This document shows positions 1-8,765 of a DNA stretch of 54,810 nucleotides, piece by piece. Position numbers and translations under genes: made by a program. The DNA comes from Candidatus Hydrogenedentota bacterium. GTDB lineage: Bacteria > Hydrogenedentota > Hydrogenedentia > Hydrogenedentales > SLHB01. A model generated the notes under the pieces. It saw nothing but the letters and a program-made list of their open reading frames with translations. It ran no database searches and was not told the DNA's origin. The stretch's first letter is position 1; each line of letters opens with the position of its first letter. The stretch covers positions 27,320-82,129 of the forward strand of contig DAOLNV010000015.1 of the NCBI GenBank assembly GCA_035416745.1, written 5' to 3'.

Positions 1-405
1 TCATCGGCGTTCCGCTCACATCGGTCCCGCCAGACACCAAAGAGAATTGAGCGCCGGGGCTTGAGGAAAATAGCCGCCGCTTCCCACTCCTATCTGTCTG
101 TCAATCCCCCGCATTCCTCCGAAGTGTTCGACCTTGCTTATCGCAACAAAGGGCGGGTTTTCGCTGACTTACGCGGATGCACTGCGGAGTTATTGAACTT
201 TCCGAAACACAGACGGGCAACATAGATCAAAACATTGTCATAGCTGATAAACTCTTGTCGCGTTCCTGCGCGCCCAAGCCCAGAATTCCTCGTCCATGCA
301 TACCTAAACCCTTGTCGCATTTAGATAATCACATGGGGCACGATCCTTGCTCCGCCGACAGGTGGTATAGTCCTGTGAACCTGTAAACAAGGGGGACAAA
401 CTGCA
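1..405. other. Left-edge non-coding stretch
   Basis: No convincing gene is visible here. Short open frames exist on both strands but have no recognisable domain or ribosome binding site. The sequence is less GC-rich than the coding regions and presumably carries the promoter of the PEP-CTERM gene that begins at 406. A TATAGT box lies at 366-371, but no -35 element sits at a normal distance from it. Confidence 0.5.
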
Positions 406-1044
406 ATGCTTTCACGCCTGAATTGCTTCGCGTTGTGCGCGTGCCTGTTACTGTCCGCGTCAGGGCCGGCCGGGGCGGATATGTTTCCCTTCAGCGGCTC
501 CAGCGGGATGTACATGCCCGGATATTCCTTGGATTTAAGTGCGCCCGGATTGGCAGAGAATCTGTTCTTGTACGCCGACGTTGGCCTTCCCGACTTTTTG
601 GGATACATGAATGAGCTTGCAGAAGGTGGTGACTACACGGGGCCGGCTTATTACACGGCTAGTACGCCTTATTCTGTGTTCTTGGATTTGCTGGACCTAG
701 AAGCGCCAACAATAACAACAAGGGAAATAGAAACCGGGATAATATCGTGGGATATTGAAGTCTGGCAAGAATACGGGTTTATGTGGTATGCGGAAGCGTC
801 TGGCTCGGCCTCTCTGTGCACGGGTGCGGTCACCTTCCCCGAACTGGGCCTGGCCTTTGACGTATCGGATATAGGTTTCTATGCATTTAACGAGGGTGGA
901 GACCCTTATTCGTACGTCGATGTGGAAGGCACCTTGGACTGCCAGGTCGTCCCGGAGCCGTCGACCTGCGTCCTTCTCGGGGCCGGGCTCGCGGGTCTTT
1001 GCGCGAGAGCGAGTCGCCGCTTCAAGGACCAGCGTCATTCGTGA
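406..1044 (+). CDS. PEP-CTERM sorting domain surface protein
   Basis: A 212-residue exported protein. The first 24 residues form a signal peptide (hydrophobic ALCACLLLSASG, then an AGA-like cleavage site). The C-terminus holds the PEP-CTERM tripartite signal: VPEPST, a short hydrophobic stretch rich in Gly/Ala/Leu, and a basic end with RASRR. In known PEP-CTERM systems an exosortase cuts at this motif during export to the envelope or matrix. The body has no family I recognise; it is rich in Tyr, Gly and acidic residues. A GGGGGAC stretch precedes the ATG. No exosortase gene lies in the window, so processing must depend on a locus elsewhere. Confidence 0.85.
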   Translation: MLSRLNCFALCACLLLSASGPAGADMFPFSGSSGMYMPGYSLDLSAPGLAENLFLYADVGLPDFLGYMNELAEGGDYTGPAYYTASTPYSVFLDLLDLEAPTITTREIETGIISWDIEVWQEYGFMWYAEASGSASLCTGAVTFPELGLAFDVSDIGFYAFNEGGDPYSYVDVEGTLDCQVVPEPSTCVLLGAGLAGLCARASRRFKDQRHS

Positions 1045-1083
1045 TCAGCGGATAGCCGCAAGCCTTCATGGCAACGGGCCCCC

Positions 1084-2658
1084 TCACGGCGCGGGGGTGA
1101 CGCTGATCCGCAGGGTTTCGCCGGCTTTCAGTGACACCTCGAGTCCGTTATGCAATTGGCGGCCGGTGTATGTCCTCCCGGCGCCGTCACCAGGCATCGT
1201 GACCGTGTAACGGGCTTCGGGCTCGACGGTGAACCATTCGGGGATGGTGTTCATGCGGGGCCAGTCTTTCTCGAAACCCAGGTAGACGCGGTGGCGGGAA
1301 ACGTCGAACTCGAGCACGCCGCGGTAATCCCCGCTCGCGCGGACTACGATAGCGATGCCCTTGCCCGCGGCTGCCGCGCCGGCCTCGAGACCCTGCTGCC
1401 ACGGCCGCGCGATCACGCCCTGCGTGTGCATCAGCGAGTGGATGAGCACCGTGCGCACGCCGTTGGACTGCAGTTTCATGGTGCCCCAAAGCTCGCCGTT
1501 CTCGAGACGCGAGGGATGGTCAACCAGGTTGTTCTTCGTTTCGCGGTCCACCCACGCAAACCCTTCGGCAACTGGCACGCGGTTCAGCAGGTACAACGCG
1601 CCCTCGATCGAGTCGGCATACCCGTCGATGGACTCCCCTTCCCACGCGTAGTTCTCGTAAAGCGGTTTCATGGTGTTCTGAAGCGTTCGCTCGACCCGCG
1701 GGCGGTAGGTGTTTGTGCCCGTGGCCATGTCGTAGCAGAGGTAACCCACGTAGTTGTAACCCCAGCCGTCGCTGAGCTGTCCTTTGCCCTGGTCAATGGC
1801 GTTGTACATCATGCCGTCTTCGTTGCAACCCCGTTTGAGGATTTCGTCGAAGATCCGTTTCAACCGCGGCGCTTGTTCGGCCGCCTTAGCGGGCCTGTCC
1901 GTCGTTTCGACTGCATGAAGCAAGCCCAGCCCGCCGATGATCTCGCAGCCGTGGTCCCGGAGACGCGTGGGGATGAAATTCTCCTGCGCGAAGTAGAAAT
2001 CAGCGAGCCGGTCGCCCCAGTCGAGGTACTTCTCGTCGCCCGTCATTGCATAGAGCCGCGGCAGCGCCTGGAGGTGGTCGCCGTTGACCTCGATGTTGTC
2101 CGAGGGGATTTTGCCGAAGGGTGTTTCGACTTTGGCCGCCGCCCAGAGGTCGTCCTCGATGGCCCGCATGCGGTCGAACCACGCGTCCGGCCCGGTCACT
2201 TCGACGACGGCGATGAGGCCGTCCTTCACGTATTCCGATGCCTGGAACACGACTTCGTCCCAGGCGGTGTCCGTGGCTGGCGCGCCCTTCTCGAAGTCCC
2301 ACGGGACCGGGATGCGGCCGTATGTGTTGCACAGCGCCTGCTCACGGTCGAGTACGCCCCGCACCGGGCCGTTCAGCGCCTCCTTGTCCACGACAAACGC
2401 CGCCCATGCCAGGAAGGGATAGCAGTCCGCCGCCGTATCGCGGTAGTTCCACGCGCCGTCCGCCTTGTAGAGACCGGTTTCGGGGTCAATCTTCGTGAGC
2501 GCGACCTCGTGCAGCCAGCGGTGCACTTTGTCCAGCGCGTGCCCCGCGATAGCCGCCGACCCCGATGCCTTCTCGAACGCGTCTTGTGCCCGCGCCGGAA
2601 CCGCGGCTATCGCAAAGATAGCTATCACGGCCCACACCAACTGTTTGCCTGTTTTCAT
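1084..2658 (-). CDS. Secreted alpha/alpha-toroid protein, possible glycoside hydrolase
   Basis: A 524-residue exported protein with a signal peptide (MKTGKQLVWAVIAIFAIAA, cleavage after ARA). The remainder shows helix-pair spacing with aromatic and acidic clusters such as NGDHLQALPRLYAMTG, WGDRLADFYFAQ and CNEDGMMYNA, as in six-hairpin (alpha/alpha)6 carbohydrate-active enzymes. A C-terminal beta-rich section follows (roughly residues 430-524). The exact family and substrate cannot be fixed by eye, so glycoside hydrolase is an inference from fold-like pattern and neighbours. A GGGAG Shine-Dalgarno lies about ten bases before the ATG. The next gene upstream on the same strand is also a secreted carbohydrate-active protein. 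Confidence 0.65.
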   Translation of the reverse strand: MKTGKQLVWAVIAIFAIAAVPARAQDAFEKASGSAAIAGHALDKVHRWLHEVALTKIDPETGLYKADGAWNYRDTAADCYPFLAWAAFVVDKEALNGPVRGVLDREQALCNTYGRIPVPWDFEKGAPATDTAWDEVVFQASEYVKDGLIAVVEVTGPDAWFDRMRAIEDDLWAAAKVETPFGKIPSDNIEVNGDHLQALPRLYAMTGDEKYLDWGDRLADFYFAQENFIPTRLRDHGCEIIGGLGLLHAVETTDRPAKAAEQAPRLKRIFDEILKRGCNEDGMMYNAIDQGKGQLSDGWGYNYVGYLCYDMATGTNTYRPRVERTLQNTMKPLYENYAWEGESIDGYADSIEGALYLLNRVPVAEGFAWVDRETKNNLVDHPSRLENGELWGTMKLQSNGVRTVLIHSLMHTQGVIARPWQQGLEAGAAAAGKGIAIVVRASGDYRGVLEFDVSRHRVYLGFEKDWPRMNTIPEWFTVEPEARYTVTMPGDGAGRTYTGRQLHNGLEVSLKAGETLRISVTPAP

Positions 2659-2764
2659 GGCGGCTCAGCTCCCTCTCACTCGTGCGCCGGCATCTTTGAG
2701 CAACAGTGTATCGCCTCCTCCGGAAGATTGCCACCGGCGCCCAACCACAGCCGCCCGGCCGGTG

Positions 2765-2818
2765 ATCAGACACGTCAGACGGGCTGGACTCGTGACACCG
2801 GTCAGCCGGATCCGGCGG
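2765..2818. repeat. 9-bp-periodic GTCAGAC-type repeat, degenerate copy
   Basis: Six consecutive 9-mers can be read: ATCAGACAC, GTCAGACGG, GCTGGACTC, GTGACACCG, GTCAGCCGG, ATCCGGCGG. The consensus resembles GTCAGACNG. A cleaner four-unit copy lies at 22444-22479. The array lies between two same-strand genes and belongs to neither reading frame. Confidence 0.5.
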
Positions 2819-2902
2819 ACGGGCCCGCCACGCCCGACTGCGAGGGCTTGCTTAAACGGAGGGCCGGTTTTCTGATGGGGGCGGGCGGCGCTGAGCTCGC
2901 CG

Positions 2903-4387
2903 CTACTCGATCCGGTAGCTGAAGAGGTCGGCGTTTCGCAAGCGAAACCGCAGCCGTATGGGCCGTTCGAGGGGGAGCCCGTCGCGATTCTTCCAACGAA
3001 CAGGCTGCCGCACGTCATCGCGCTTCAGAGGCGTGCAATCCGGGTCGCCATAGCCCGCCACCGGGTTGCCCGACGCGTCCAGCACAGCCACAGCCACGGC
3101 GCCGCCCGACGCCGCGGCGTTCACGGTCAGCCTATCGCCTTCGGGACGCAGCGGGACGGTTTCGATAACCCCGCCCGCTTCGCCAGCGTGCAACGAGCAC
3201 CAGCCGTCCAGCCGCCATGCCGCGCGCGCGATGCTGATCTGTTTCTTCGGGATATAGCCGCCGTGTGTGGTGGTGATGGCGCTGTAGTACATCCACACCT
3301 CGTCCCCGGTCACAATCGGCTGATTTGCAACGCCGAGGATGCATCCTGCGTCATAATCATACGGGCCGTTGGGGATCACGGGCGACCGATCTTCGGACCG
3401 GTTCCAGTGCCGTCCGTCGCGGCTGTGGACCAGCTGGACATCGATCGGGCCGTCCTGTCCGCTTTGCTCCGGGCCGCTGACGGAAGGCGGCCCCATGTAC
3501 CGGAAGTGGGTGACGAGGCCGAGCCACTGGCTGCCGTACCTGAACGCCGACATGTTGTAGAAATGGGAACAGCGGCCGCCCTCGGCGCGCGTCTGCCGGT
3601 CATCGGCCTCGTCGGGCGCCATGACCAGCTCCGGCTCGGTCCATGTCTGCATATCTTTGCTCACTGCCAGATAAACAAGCCGCCGGGTTTCGCCCCGGTA
3701 CTCGTGGGACAGCTTGTGAAATGCGAAGTACTGGCGCGTATCCGGATCGTAGGCCAGGGTGCACGTGTCGCCGCCGGGCAGAACGGGATTCTTGTCGTAG
3801 AACTCCCAATGCAGCCCATCCGGCGAATGCGCCACCCAGTAACCCCGATCCCCGCCGCTTTTTTGGTACCCGAGCATCTTGTAACGTTGCCTCGGGTCCG
3901 ATGCGTCGGCCTCGTGGATGATGCTGGGACTGTGCAGCTTGATGTCGAGCAGATTGTTGTCTTTCGAACCCTCGAACTCGACCAGTCCCAAGTTCGGACG
4001 CTCCCAGTGGATGCCGTCGTCAGACGTGGCATACAGCAACAGGTTGGGATACCCCATGTACCACATCCGGCAGCCGGTCCCGTCCTCCCGCGGCAGTGCC
4101 GTGCCGTACACATAGATGCGGCGGTCGATGTCCGTGCGTTCCCACGGCTTGTCCGCCGTCAACACGGGCTGCTCGAGCTTGCGGCAGGCACTGCTCCTGC
4201 GTACGACGCCGTCCTTATGCGCAAGCATGACATCGTCGACGAAGAGTTGCGCTTCTTTGCCTATGGAGGCCCCGGCATGGTCCGCCGCATACGAGACACT
4301 TGCGCAACCGCACCAGGCAGCCAACACCGCGGCGGCACATAGCCCCGCGCGCAGCGTGTCATCGAGACTCAACGCATAACGCATCAT
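2903..4387 (-). CDS. Secreted beta-propeller protein, GH32/GH43-like
   Basis: A 494-residue exported protein. An N-terminal hydrophobic segment ends near SYAADHA, consistent with signal peptidase I cleavage. Blade-like repeats with a DG-x-HW signature recur: SDDGIHWERP, SPDGLHWEFY and SRDGRHWNRS. This pattern is typical of five-bladed propeller glycosidase relatives (GH32/43/62/68) found in many copies in Planctomycetes-type genomes. The catalytic acids cannot be assigned by eye. A short beta domain follows near residues 400-494. A second ATG (4384) is better spaced from the GGGG upstream. A paralogue-like protein with the same DG-x-W pattern is encoded at 25315-26853. Confidence 0.65.
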   Translation of the reverse strand: MMRYALSLDDTLRAGLCAAAVLAAWCGCASVSYAADHAGASIGKEAQLFVDDVMLAHKDGVVRRSSACRKLEQPVLTADKPWERTDIDRRIYVYGTALPREDGTGCRMWYMGYPNLLLYATSDDGIHWERPNLGLVEFEGSKDNNLLDIKLHSPSIIHEADASDPRQRYKMLGYQKSGGDRGYWVAHSPDGLHWEFYDKNPVLPGGDTCTLAYDPDTRQYFAFHKLSHEYRGETRRLVYLAVSKDMQTWTEPELVMAPDEADDRQTRAEGGRCSHFYNMSAFRYGSQWLGLVTHFRYMGPPSVSGPEQSGQDGPIDVQLVHSRDGRHWNRSEDRSPVIPNGPYDYDAGCILGVANQPIVTGDEVWMYYSAITTTHGGYIPKKQISIARAAWRLDGWCSLHAGEAGGVIETVPLRPEGDRLTVNAAASGGAVAVAVLDASGNPVAGYGDPDCTPLKRDDVRQPVRWKNRDGLPLERPIRLRFRLRNADLFSYRIE

Positions 4388-4622
4388 GATCCCCTGTTGG
4401 ATTGCTGACTCACGTGAAGGTTCGTATTTCCCGTCTTTGCTTATTTAACCATAATCCAAGCGACGGATTCAGATTGTCCGCAGGGTCATGTACCGCGCCC
4501 GTCCCGCCAGCGTTCTCTGGTGCGGCATGAGCGTATTGTTGATGGCCCGCCTTCGCCCGGCCCGCGAGATGCAGCGCCGGAGTGAAGTTGATCGCGGCAG
4601 CCTGCGCGGCTACCATGGCGGC

Positions 4623-5234
4623 ATGTTTGCCTTTCTCAGAGGGGTCGTTGCACAGAAGAAGCTCAACCGCGTTGCCCTGGACGTGGGCGGCGTGGGGTTT
4701 GACGTATTGGTGCCGGCCGAGGTGCACCGGCGGCTGTCGGTGAATGCCGAGGCCACGCTGCTTACCTATTGCCACATCCGCGAGGACACGTTTCAAATCT
4801 TTGGGTTTCTTCGCGAAGAAGAGCGCGCGCTTTTCGAAATGCTGCTGGGCATTAACGGGGTGGGCCCCAAAGTAGCCCTGGGGGTTTTGTCGGCCATGTC
4901 CGTCCAGCAGTTCGGGCAAGCCGTTCACGACAGCAACGTGGCGGCTTTCACGAGAGTTTCAGGCGTGGGCAAGAAGACCGCGCAGCGCATTCTGCTCGAG
5001 ATGAAAGCCAAGCTTGGCGAGGACGCCGAGCTGAGTCTGATCCTCGGCGAGACCGAAACCGATGCATACCCCCAGGAAGACGACGTGATCGAGGCGCTTA
5101 CCTCGCTCGGATGCACCATCGGCGAAGCGCGGAAAGCCGCGGCGCAGGCCCGGATGAAACTCGGGGCCGATGCGCCCCCTGAGGAACTGGTTCGGGCAGC
5201 GCTGCAATCCATGGCCAAACTGAAACCGAAGTGA
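4623..5234 (+). CDS. ruvA: Holliday junction branch migration protein RuvA
   Basis: A 203-residue DNA-binding subunit that clamps the Holliday junction and recruits RuvB. The N-terminal OB domain starts MFAFLRGVVAQKK; the two helix-hairpin-helix motifs are LLGINGVGPKVALGVLS and RVSGVGKKTAQRI; the C-terminal RuvB-binding domain ends at AKLKPK. I chose the ATG at 4623 because it gives normal family length and a family-typical N-terminus; the frame is open further upstream but without family similarity. The Shine-Dalgarno is poor. ruvB follows after 61 bases. No ruvC is seen upstream, where it is often placed. Confidence 0.97.
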   Translation: MFAFLRGVVAQKKLNRVALDVGGVGFDVLVPAEVHRRLSVNAEATLLTYCHIREDTFQIFGFLREEERALFEMLLGINGVGPKVALGVLSAMSVQQFGQAVHDSNVAAFTRVSGVGKKTAQRILLEMKAKLGEDAELSLILGETETDAYPQEDDVIEALTSLGCTIGEARKAAAQARMKLGADAPPEELVRAALQSMAKLKPK

Positions 5235-5295
5235 GCCGCCCGCGGCGGTCCGTATCGGCGCGGAACGCCCGGCACTCGAACCGTAAACGGAAGCT

Positions 5296-6318
5296 ATGCA
5301 AAAGGACGAAGTCCTGGACCCGAGTCCGCGCGAAGACGAGCGCGAGCTTGACGAGCAGATCCGCCCGCACCGGCTGGACGATTTTCCCGGCCAGGAGGCG
5401 ATCAAAGAGCGGTTGCGCATCTCGATCGAGGCCGTCAAGGCCCGTGGCGAGCCGCTCGACCACATTCTGATGTGCGGTCCGCCCGGGCTTGGCAAGACCA
5501 CGCTGGCCCGTATCCTTTCGAACGAGATGGGCGTCGATATCAAATCCACCGCGGGACCGGTCGTCGAGCGCCAGGCCGACCTCTCGGCCATCCTGACCAG
5601 TCTCGAAGAATTCGACATTCTGTTCATTGACGAAATCCACCGGCTGAACCACGCGGTGGAAGAAACCCTGTACTCGGCGATGGAAGATTTTGAAGTCGAC
5701 ATCATGCTGGGCAAAGGGCCCACCGCGCGGTCCCTCAAGATCGGCCTCAAACCGTTCACCCTTATCGGCGCCACCACGCGCGCGGGACTGTTGACGCCTC
5801 CCTTGCGCGCCCGCTTCGGCGACATGTGCCGCTTCGACTTCTATTCGCCCGAGGAATTGAAGGTCATTGTCAAACGCTCGGCGCGCATCCTTGCGACACC
5901 GATCGACGAGGGCGGCGCCTACGAGATCGCGCGCCGCTCGCGCGGTACGGCCCGCATCGCCAACCGCCTGCTGCGCCGCGTGCGCGAATACGCCGAAGTC
6001 AAGGCCGATGGGGCCATCACCCGCGAAATAGCCGATGCCGCCCTGCGCCTGCACCGGATCGATGAACTCGGGCTGGACGACATGGACAAAACCATCATTT
6101 CTACCATCATCGACAAGTTCAGCGGCGGCCCCGTGGGCGTCAACTCCCTTGCGGTCGCTATCGGAGAGGAACCCCAGACCATCGAAGAGGTCCACGAGCC
6201 GTACCTGATCCAGCTCGGCTTCATCAAACGCACGTCCCAGGGCCGCGTCGCCATGCCCGGGGCATACAAACATTTCGGCCTGACCCCGCCGGAGAGTCCA
6301 CAGGGCGCGCTGTTCTAG
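5296..6318 (+). CDS. ruvB: Holliday junction branch migration ATPase RuvB
   Basis: A 340-residue AAA+ motor that drives branch migration with RuvA. Visible motifs are Walker A GPPGLGKT (residues 61-68), Walker B LFIDEIHRLN, sensor 1 GATTRAG, and the sensor 2/arginine region RSRGTARIANRLLRR. The C-terminal winged helix contains GPVGVNSLAVAIGEE and EEVHEPYLIQ. Length is normal. A GGAAG sequence lies just upstream of the ATG. It probably forms one transcript with ruvA. Confidence 0.98.
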   Translation: MQKDEVLDPSPREDERELDEQIRPHRLDDFPGQEAIKERLRISIEAVKARGEPLDHILMCGPPGLGKTTLARILSNEMGVDIKSTAGPVVERQADLSAILTSLEEFDILFIDEIHRLNHAVEETLYSAMEDFEVDIMLGKGPTARSLKIGLKPFTLIGATTRAGLLTPPLRARFGDMCRFDFYSPEELKVIVKRSARILATPIDEGGAYEIARRSRGTARIANRLLRRVREYAEVKADGAITREIADAALRLHRIDELGLDDMDKTIISTIIDKFSGGPVGVNSLAVAIGEEPQTIEEVHEPYLIQLGFIKRTSQGRVAMPGAYKHFGLTPPESPQGALF

Positions 6319-6714
6319 CGCTGATAAATCCAGAAAAGACCCGCATAAGCCCTCTTTCCCCGCGCGTGTGCCGCCGCAGGGAACTATTTTGCAGTCCCCG
6401 GTGATCAATCTCCGCGTAAGTGTTCATTAGTATGAGAAAGGGAAACGATGTGCATATTCGCCGTCAATCTAGTAAAATAAGATTGAATGAATACGGCGGG
6501 GAGTTCGTCTGTATGTACGGGCGATCGAGTGGGGCCTGCAAGAACCATCCCACTTCCCGTGAACAATGAGGCCGCTCAGCCGTTGAATAATCGGGAGCAG
6601 ACAGCGGTATTAGAGAGAGGGTATGGCGGTCTCCATTTTTTGTCACCAAAAGTGACGCATAAAGCGTCTATAAGAGAGAGACGGCATTTGTTGAAGCAAG
6701 GAACGCGGAAGCTC
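6319..6714. other. Intergenic/leader region upstream of the PilZ gene
   Basis: No gene is confidently supported. The PilZ frame stays open back to an ATG at 6487, but codons between 6487 and 6714 use A/T at third positions far more than the rest and carry no domain, so this is more likely untranslated leader. A TAAAAT box lies at 6473-6478 without a good -35. A small inverted repeat GTCAC-CAAAA-GTGAC lies at 6642-6656. Confidence 0.45.
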
Positions 6715-7062
6715 ATGGAACGCAGAAGGCACATACGGCACGGCATCGAGATAGTGGCGTGGCTCTACGAGCCTTACGAAGAACGCCCCTCGCATATGCG
6801 TTCCGCCGATTTATCGTTGTCGGGGGTTCGGTTTACCTGGCTACGGCCCCATGTGCCCGGCACACCCCTCTTGATCCGGCTGCAGCTGGGCGAAACCGGC
6901 CCGGCCATCGAGTGCAAAGGGCGCGTGTGCTGGTCCGTTCCGCTCAGAAATGGCTTGCATTATTTCGGTGTGCGCTTTCTGGATATGACTGAAGACGAAA
7001 TCGAGCATTTGGAGAACTTTCTCAACGTCACCAAGGCCAGGCCCGTATTGGCAGCAGTGTAA
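6715..7062 (+). CDS. PilZ domain protein
   Basis: A 115-residue cytosolic single-domain protein. The cyclic-di-GMP signature is present: an RRRHIRH stretch at residues 3-9 matching the RxxxR element, and DLSLSG matching (D/N)xSxxG about 30 residues on, followed by the beta-barrel and the ending GVRFLDM and EIEHLENFL. PilZ proteins of this size usually act as c-di-GMP effectors on motility, polysaccharide or secretion machinery. I prefer the ATG at 6715 (GGAAG five bases upstream, standard domain length) to the ATG at 6487, which would add 76 residues without similarity. A sigma54-type activator gene follows on the same strand. Confidence 0.8.
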   Translation: MERRRHIRHGIEIVAWLYEPYEERPSHMRSADLSLSGVRFTWLRPHVPGTPLLIRLQLGETGPAIECKGRVCWSVPLRNGLHYFGVRFLDMTEDEIEHLENFLNVTKARPVLAAV

Positions 7063-7172
7063 CCTCCCGTACGACACCACGCTTGCCAACCCCGATCCGA
7101 TCCTGCGGGCCTGGCCTTCCCCCATTCTCGGCGGCAATCAAGCCGTACCGGGTGTCGCATTTCGGACGGGAC

Positions 7173-7201
7173 TTGGCAAGTCCGCTTCGTTTTGGTACAA
7201 T
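7173..7201 (+). promoter_or_regulatory. Sigma70-type promoter, TTGGCA-N17-TACAAT
   Basis: A -35 box TTGGCA (7173-7178) and -10 box TACAAT (7196-7201) are separated by exactly 17 bases. The predicted +1 falls at about 7208, essentially on the ATG at 7209, so the transcript would be leaderless. Confidence 0.65.
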
Positions 7202-7208
7202 CAGGACC

Positions 7209-8600
7209 ATGACAAAACAAGACGTTTCGATGCGAAACAACCCCGAAGACGTTGGTATGCAGGTGTTGCTTGCCAGCGGGGACGCTCCTTACGCAAGTAC
7301 GCTGGCCCATTTCCTGGAAACCGAAGGGTACCACGTCCAGCGGTGCCACGATGCGCGGGGGGTCCTGCGGCTCGTAGGCCGAAACACGTTTGGGACCATC
7401 GTTCTGGACATGGAGCTGGACGAAGAAAGCGACTTGGACCTGGTGACCTATATCCGGCGTCAGACGCCCGATACGCAACTTATCCTGATTGTTGAAATCG
7501 CGAAGCTCGAAAAGGCCTTGGCGGGCATTCGCCGGGGCGCGTTTTTCTACCTTCCGAAGAGTTCCGCGCCCTCGGATGTGGCGCTTGCGGTAAACAAGGC
7601 CCGGCGCAACCTGCAGACGCAAACCGCGATACAGGATTACGAGCAGGACCTGTTTCAAGAGTTCATTGGCGACTCGAAGGCCATGAAACGGGTCATCGAG
7701 GTGATCACGAAGGTAGCGCCCACCGACAGCACGGTCCTGATCCTCGGGGAGAGCGGGACCGGCAAGGAGATCATTGCCAACGCGGTCCACCGTTTGAGCC
7801 GGCGCCGTGAGATGCCGTTCATCGCGGTCAACTGCGCTGCCCTTCCCGAGCAGCTGCTCGAGAGCGAGATGTTCGGCCACCTCAAAGGGGCGTTCACTGG
7901 GGCCGATTCCAACAAGCGCGGCCTGTTCGAAGAAGCCGACGGCGGTACCATCTTCCTCGATGAGGTGGGGGAGATGAGCCTGGCCACCCAAGCCAAACTG
8001 CTGCGGGTGCTCCAAAACGGCGAGATCCGCCCCGTGGGGGCGTCCTCCTCTTCCCACGTTGATGTGCGCGTGCTGGCCGCCACCAACCGGAACCTTGAGG
8101 AAGCCGTAGCCGAACGCCGTTTCCGTGAAGACCTCTACTTCCGGCTGAACGTCATCCAGGTGCGCGTGCCGCCGCTGCGCGAGCGCATGGATGCATTGCC
8201 CCAGCTGGTCGGGCATTTCGTGTCGCAGATGAGCCGGCGCTTCGGCAAACGCGTGCAGGGCTTCGATGAACAGACCCAGGCCTACCTTCGCAACTACAGC
8301 TACCCGGGCAACGTCCGCGAACTCGAGAGCATCATCGCCCACGCCATTATTATGGCCGACGGCGATATCATCCGGGCGCGCGATCTGCCCGAGCAGGTGC
8401 GGGCGGGCGGCAGCGCGCCGTTCGCATTGCCCCACTACGCGAGCGAGAGTATCCCTACGCTGAAGGAAATGGAAGAGCAGCTCATCCGCCAGGCCCTCGA
8501 TAAGCTCTCCGGCAACCAGACCGAAGCCGCCGATAAACTCGGCATCTCCCGCTCCACTCTCTGGCGAAAAATGAAAGAATACGGCATCCGCGCGGACTAG
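7209..8600 (+). CDS. Sigma54-dependent response regulator with degenerate receiver
   Basis: A 463-residue NtrC-family activator. Domains: receiver-like (about 17-130), AAA+ (about 150-380), and a C-terminal Fis-type helix-turn-helix (NQTEAADKLGISRSTLWRKM). The AAA+ part has Walker A GESGTGKE and the sigma54-contact loop GAFTGA. The receiver keeps the phospho-acceptor-like Asp67 (VLDMEL) and Lys116 (YLPKS), but the usual paired acidic residues are replaced by Ser-Gly (LLASGDA) and the switch Thr/Ser after the fourth strand is absent (ILIVEIAKL). Classical phosphorylation is therefore doubtful. The ATG at 7209 has no usable leader beyond the -10 box. No histidine kinase gene is adjacent. Confidence 0.9.
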   Translation: MTKQDVSMRNNPEDVGMQVLLASGDAPYASTLAHFLETEGYHVQRCHDARGVLRLVGRNTFGTIVLDMELDEESDLDLVTYIRRQTPDTQLILIVEIAKLEKALAGIRRGAFFYLPKSSAPSDVALAVNKARRNLQTQTAIQDYEQDLFQEFIGDSKAMKRVIEVITKVAPTDSTVLILGESGTGKEIIANAVHRLSRRREMPFIAVNCAALPEQLLESEMFGHLKGAFTGADSNKRGLFEEADGGTIFLDEVGEMSLATQAKLLRVLQNGEIRPVGASSSSHVDVRVLAATNRNLEEAVAERRFREDLYFRLNVIQVRVPPLRERMDALPQLVGHFVSQMSRRFGKRVQGFDEQTQAYLRNYSYPGNVRELESIIAHAIIMADGDIIRARDLPEQVRAGGSAPFALPHYASESIPTLKEMEEQLIRQALDKLSGNQTEAADKLGISRSTLWRKMKEYGIRAD

Positions 8601-8765
8601 ACCCGGCATCTCGCCCGGTTACGCGGAAGGTTCGCAAAGGCCTGGAAGACCAGGAAAAGCCCAACGCTGTCCGCACAGCAGACTCAGGGCAGGCCGCGAG
8701 GTAACGGCGTATCGAGACACACCAGATTGACGGCCGGCGCCATCCCGGATCCGTCCCGCCGGAAC

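Noticed and set aside
347..371. Promoter TTGCTC/TATAGT before the PEP-CTERM gene
   Set aside because: Spacer is only 13 bases.
1150..2922. 590-residue plus-strand open frame antisense to the secreted toroid protein
   Set aside because: No start context or domain; composition is that of a shadow of a high-GC gene, while the minus-strand gene has a signal peptide and ribosome site.
4388..4622. Possible ruvC upstream of ruvA
   Set aside because: No RuvC motifs in any frame of this short stretch.
6487..6714. N-terminal extension of the PilZ protein
   Set aside because: No domain, atypical codon use, and a better ribosome site precedes the ATG at 6715.
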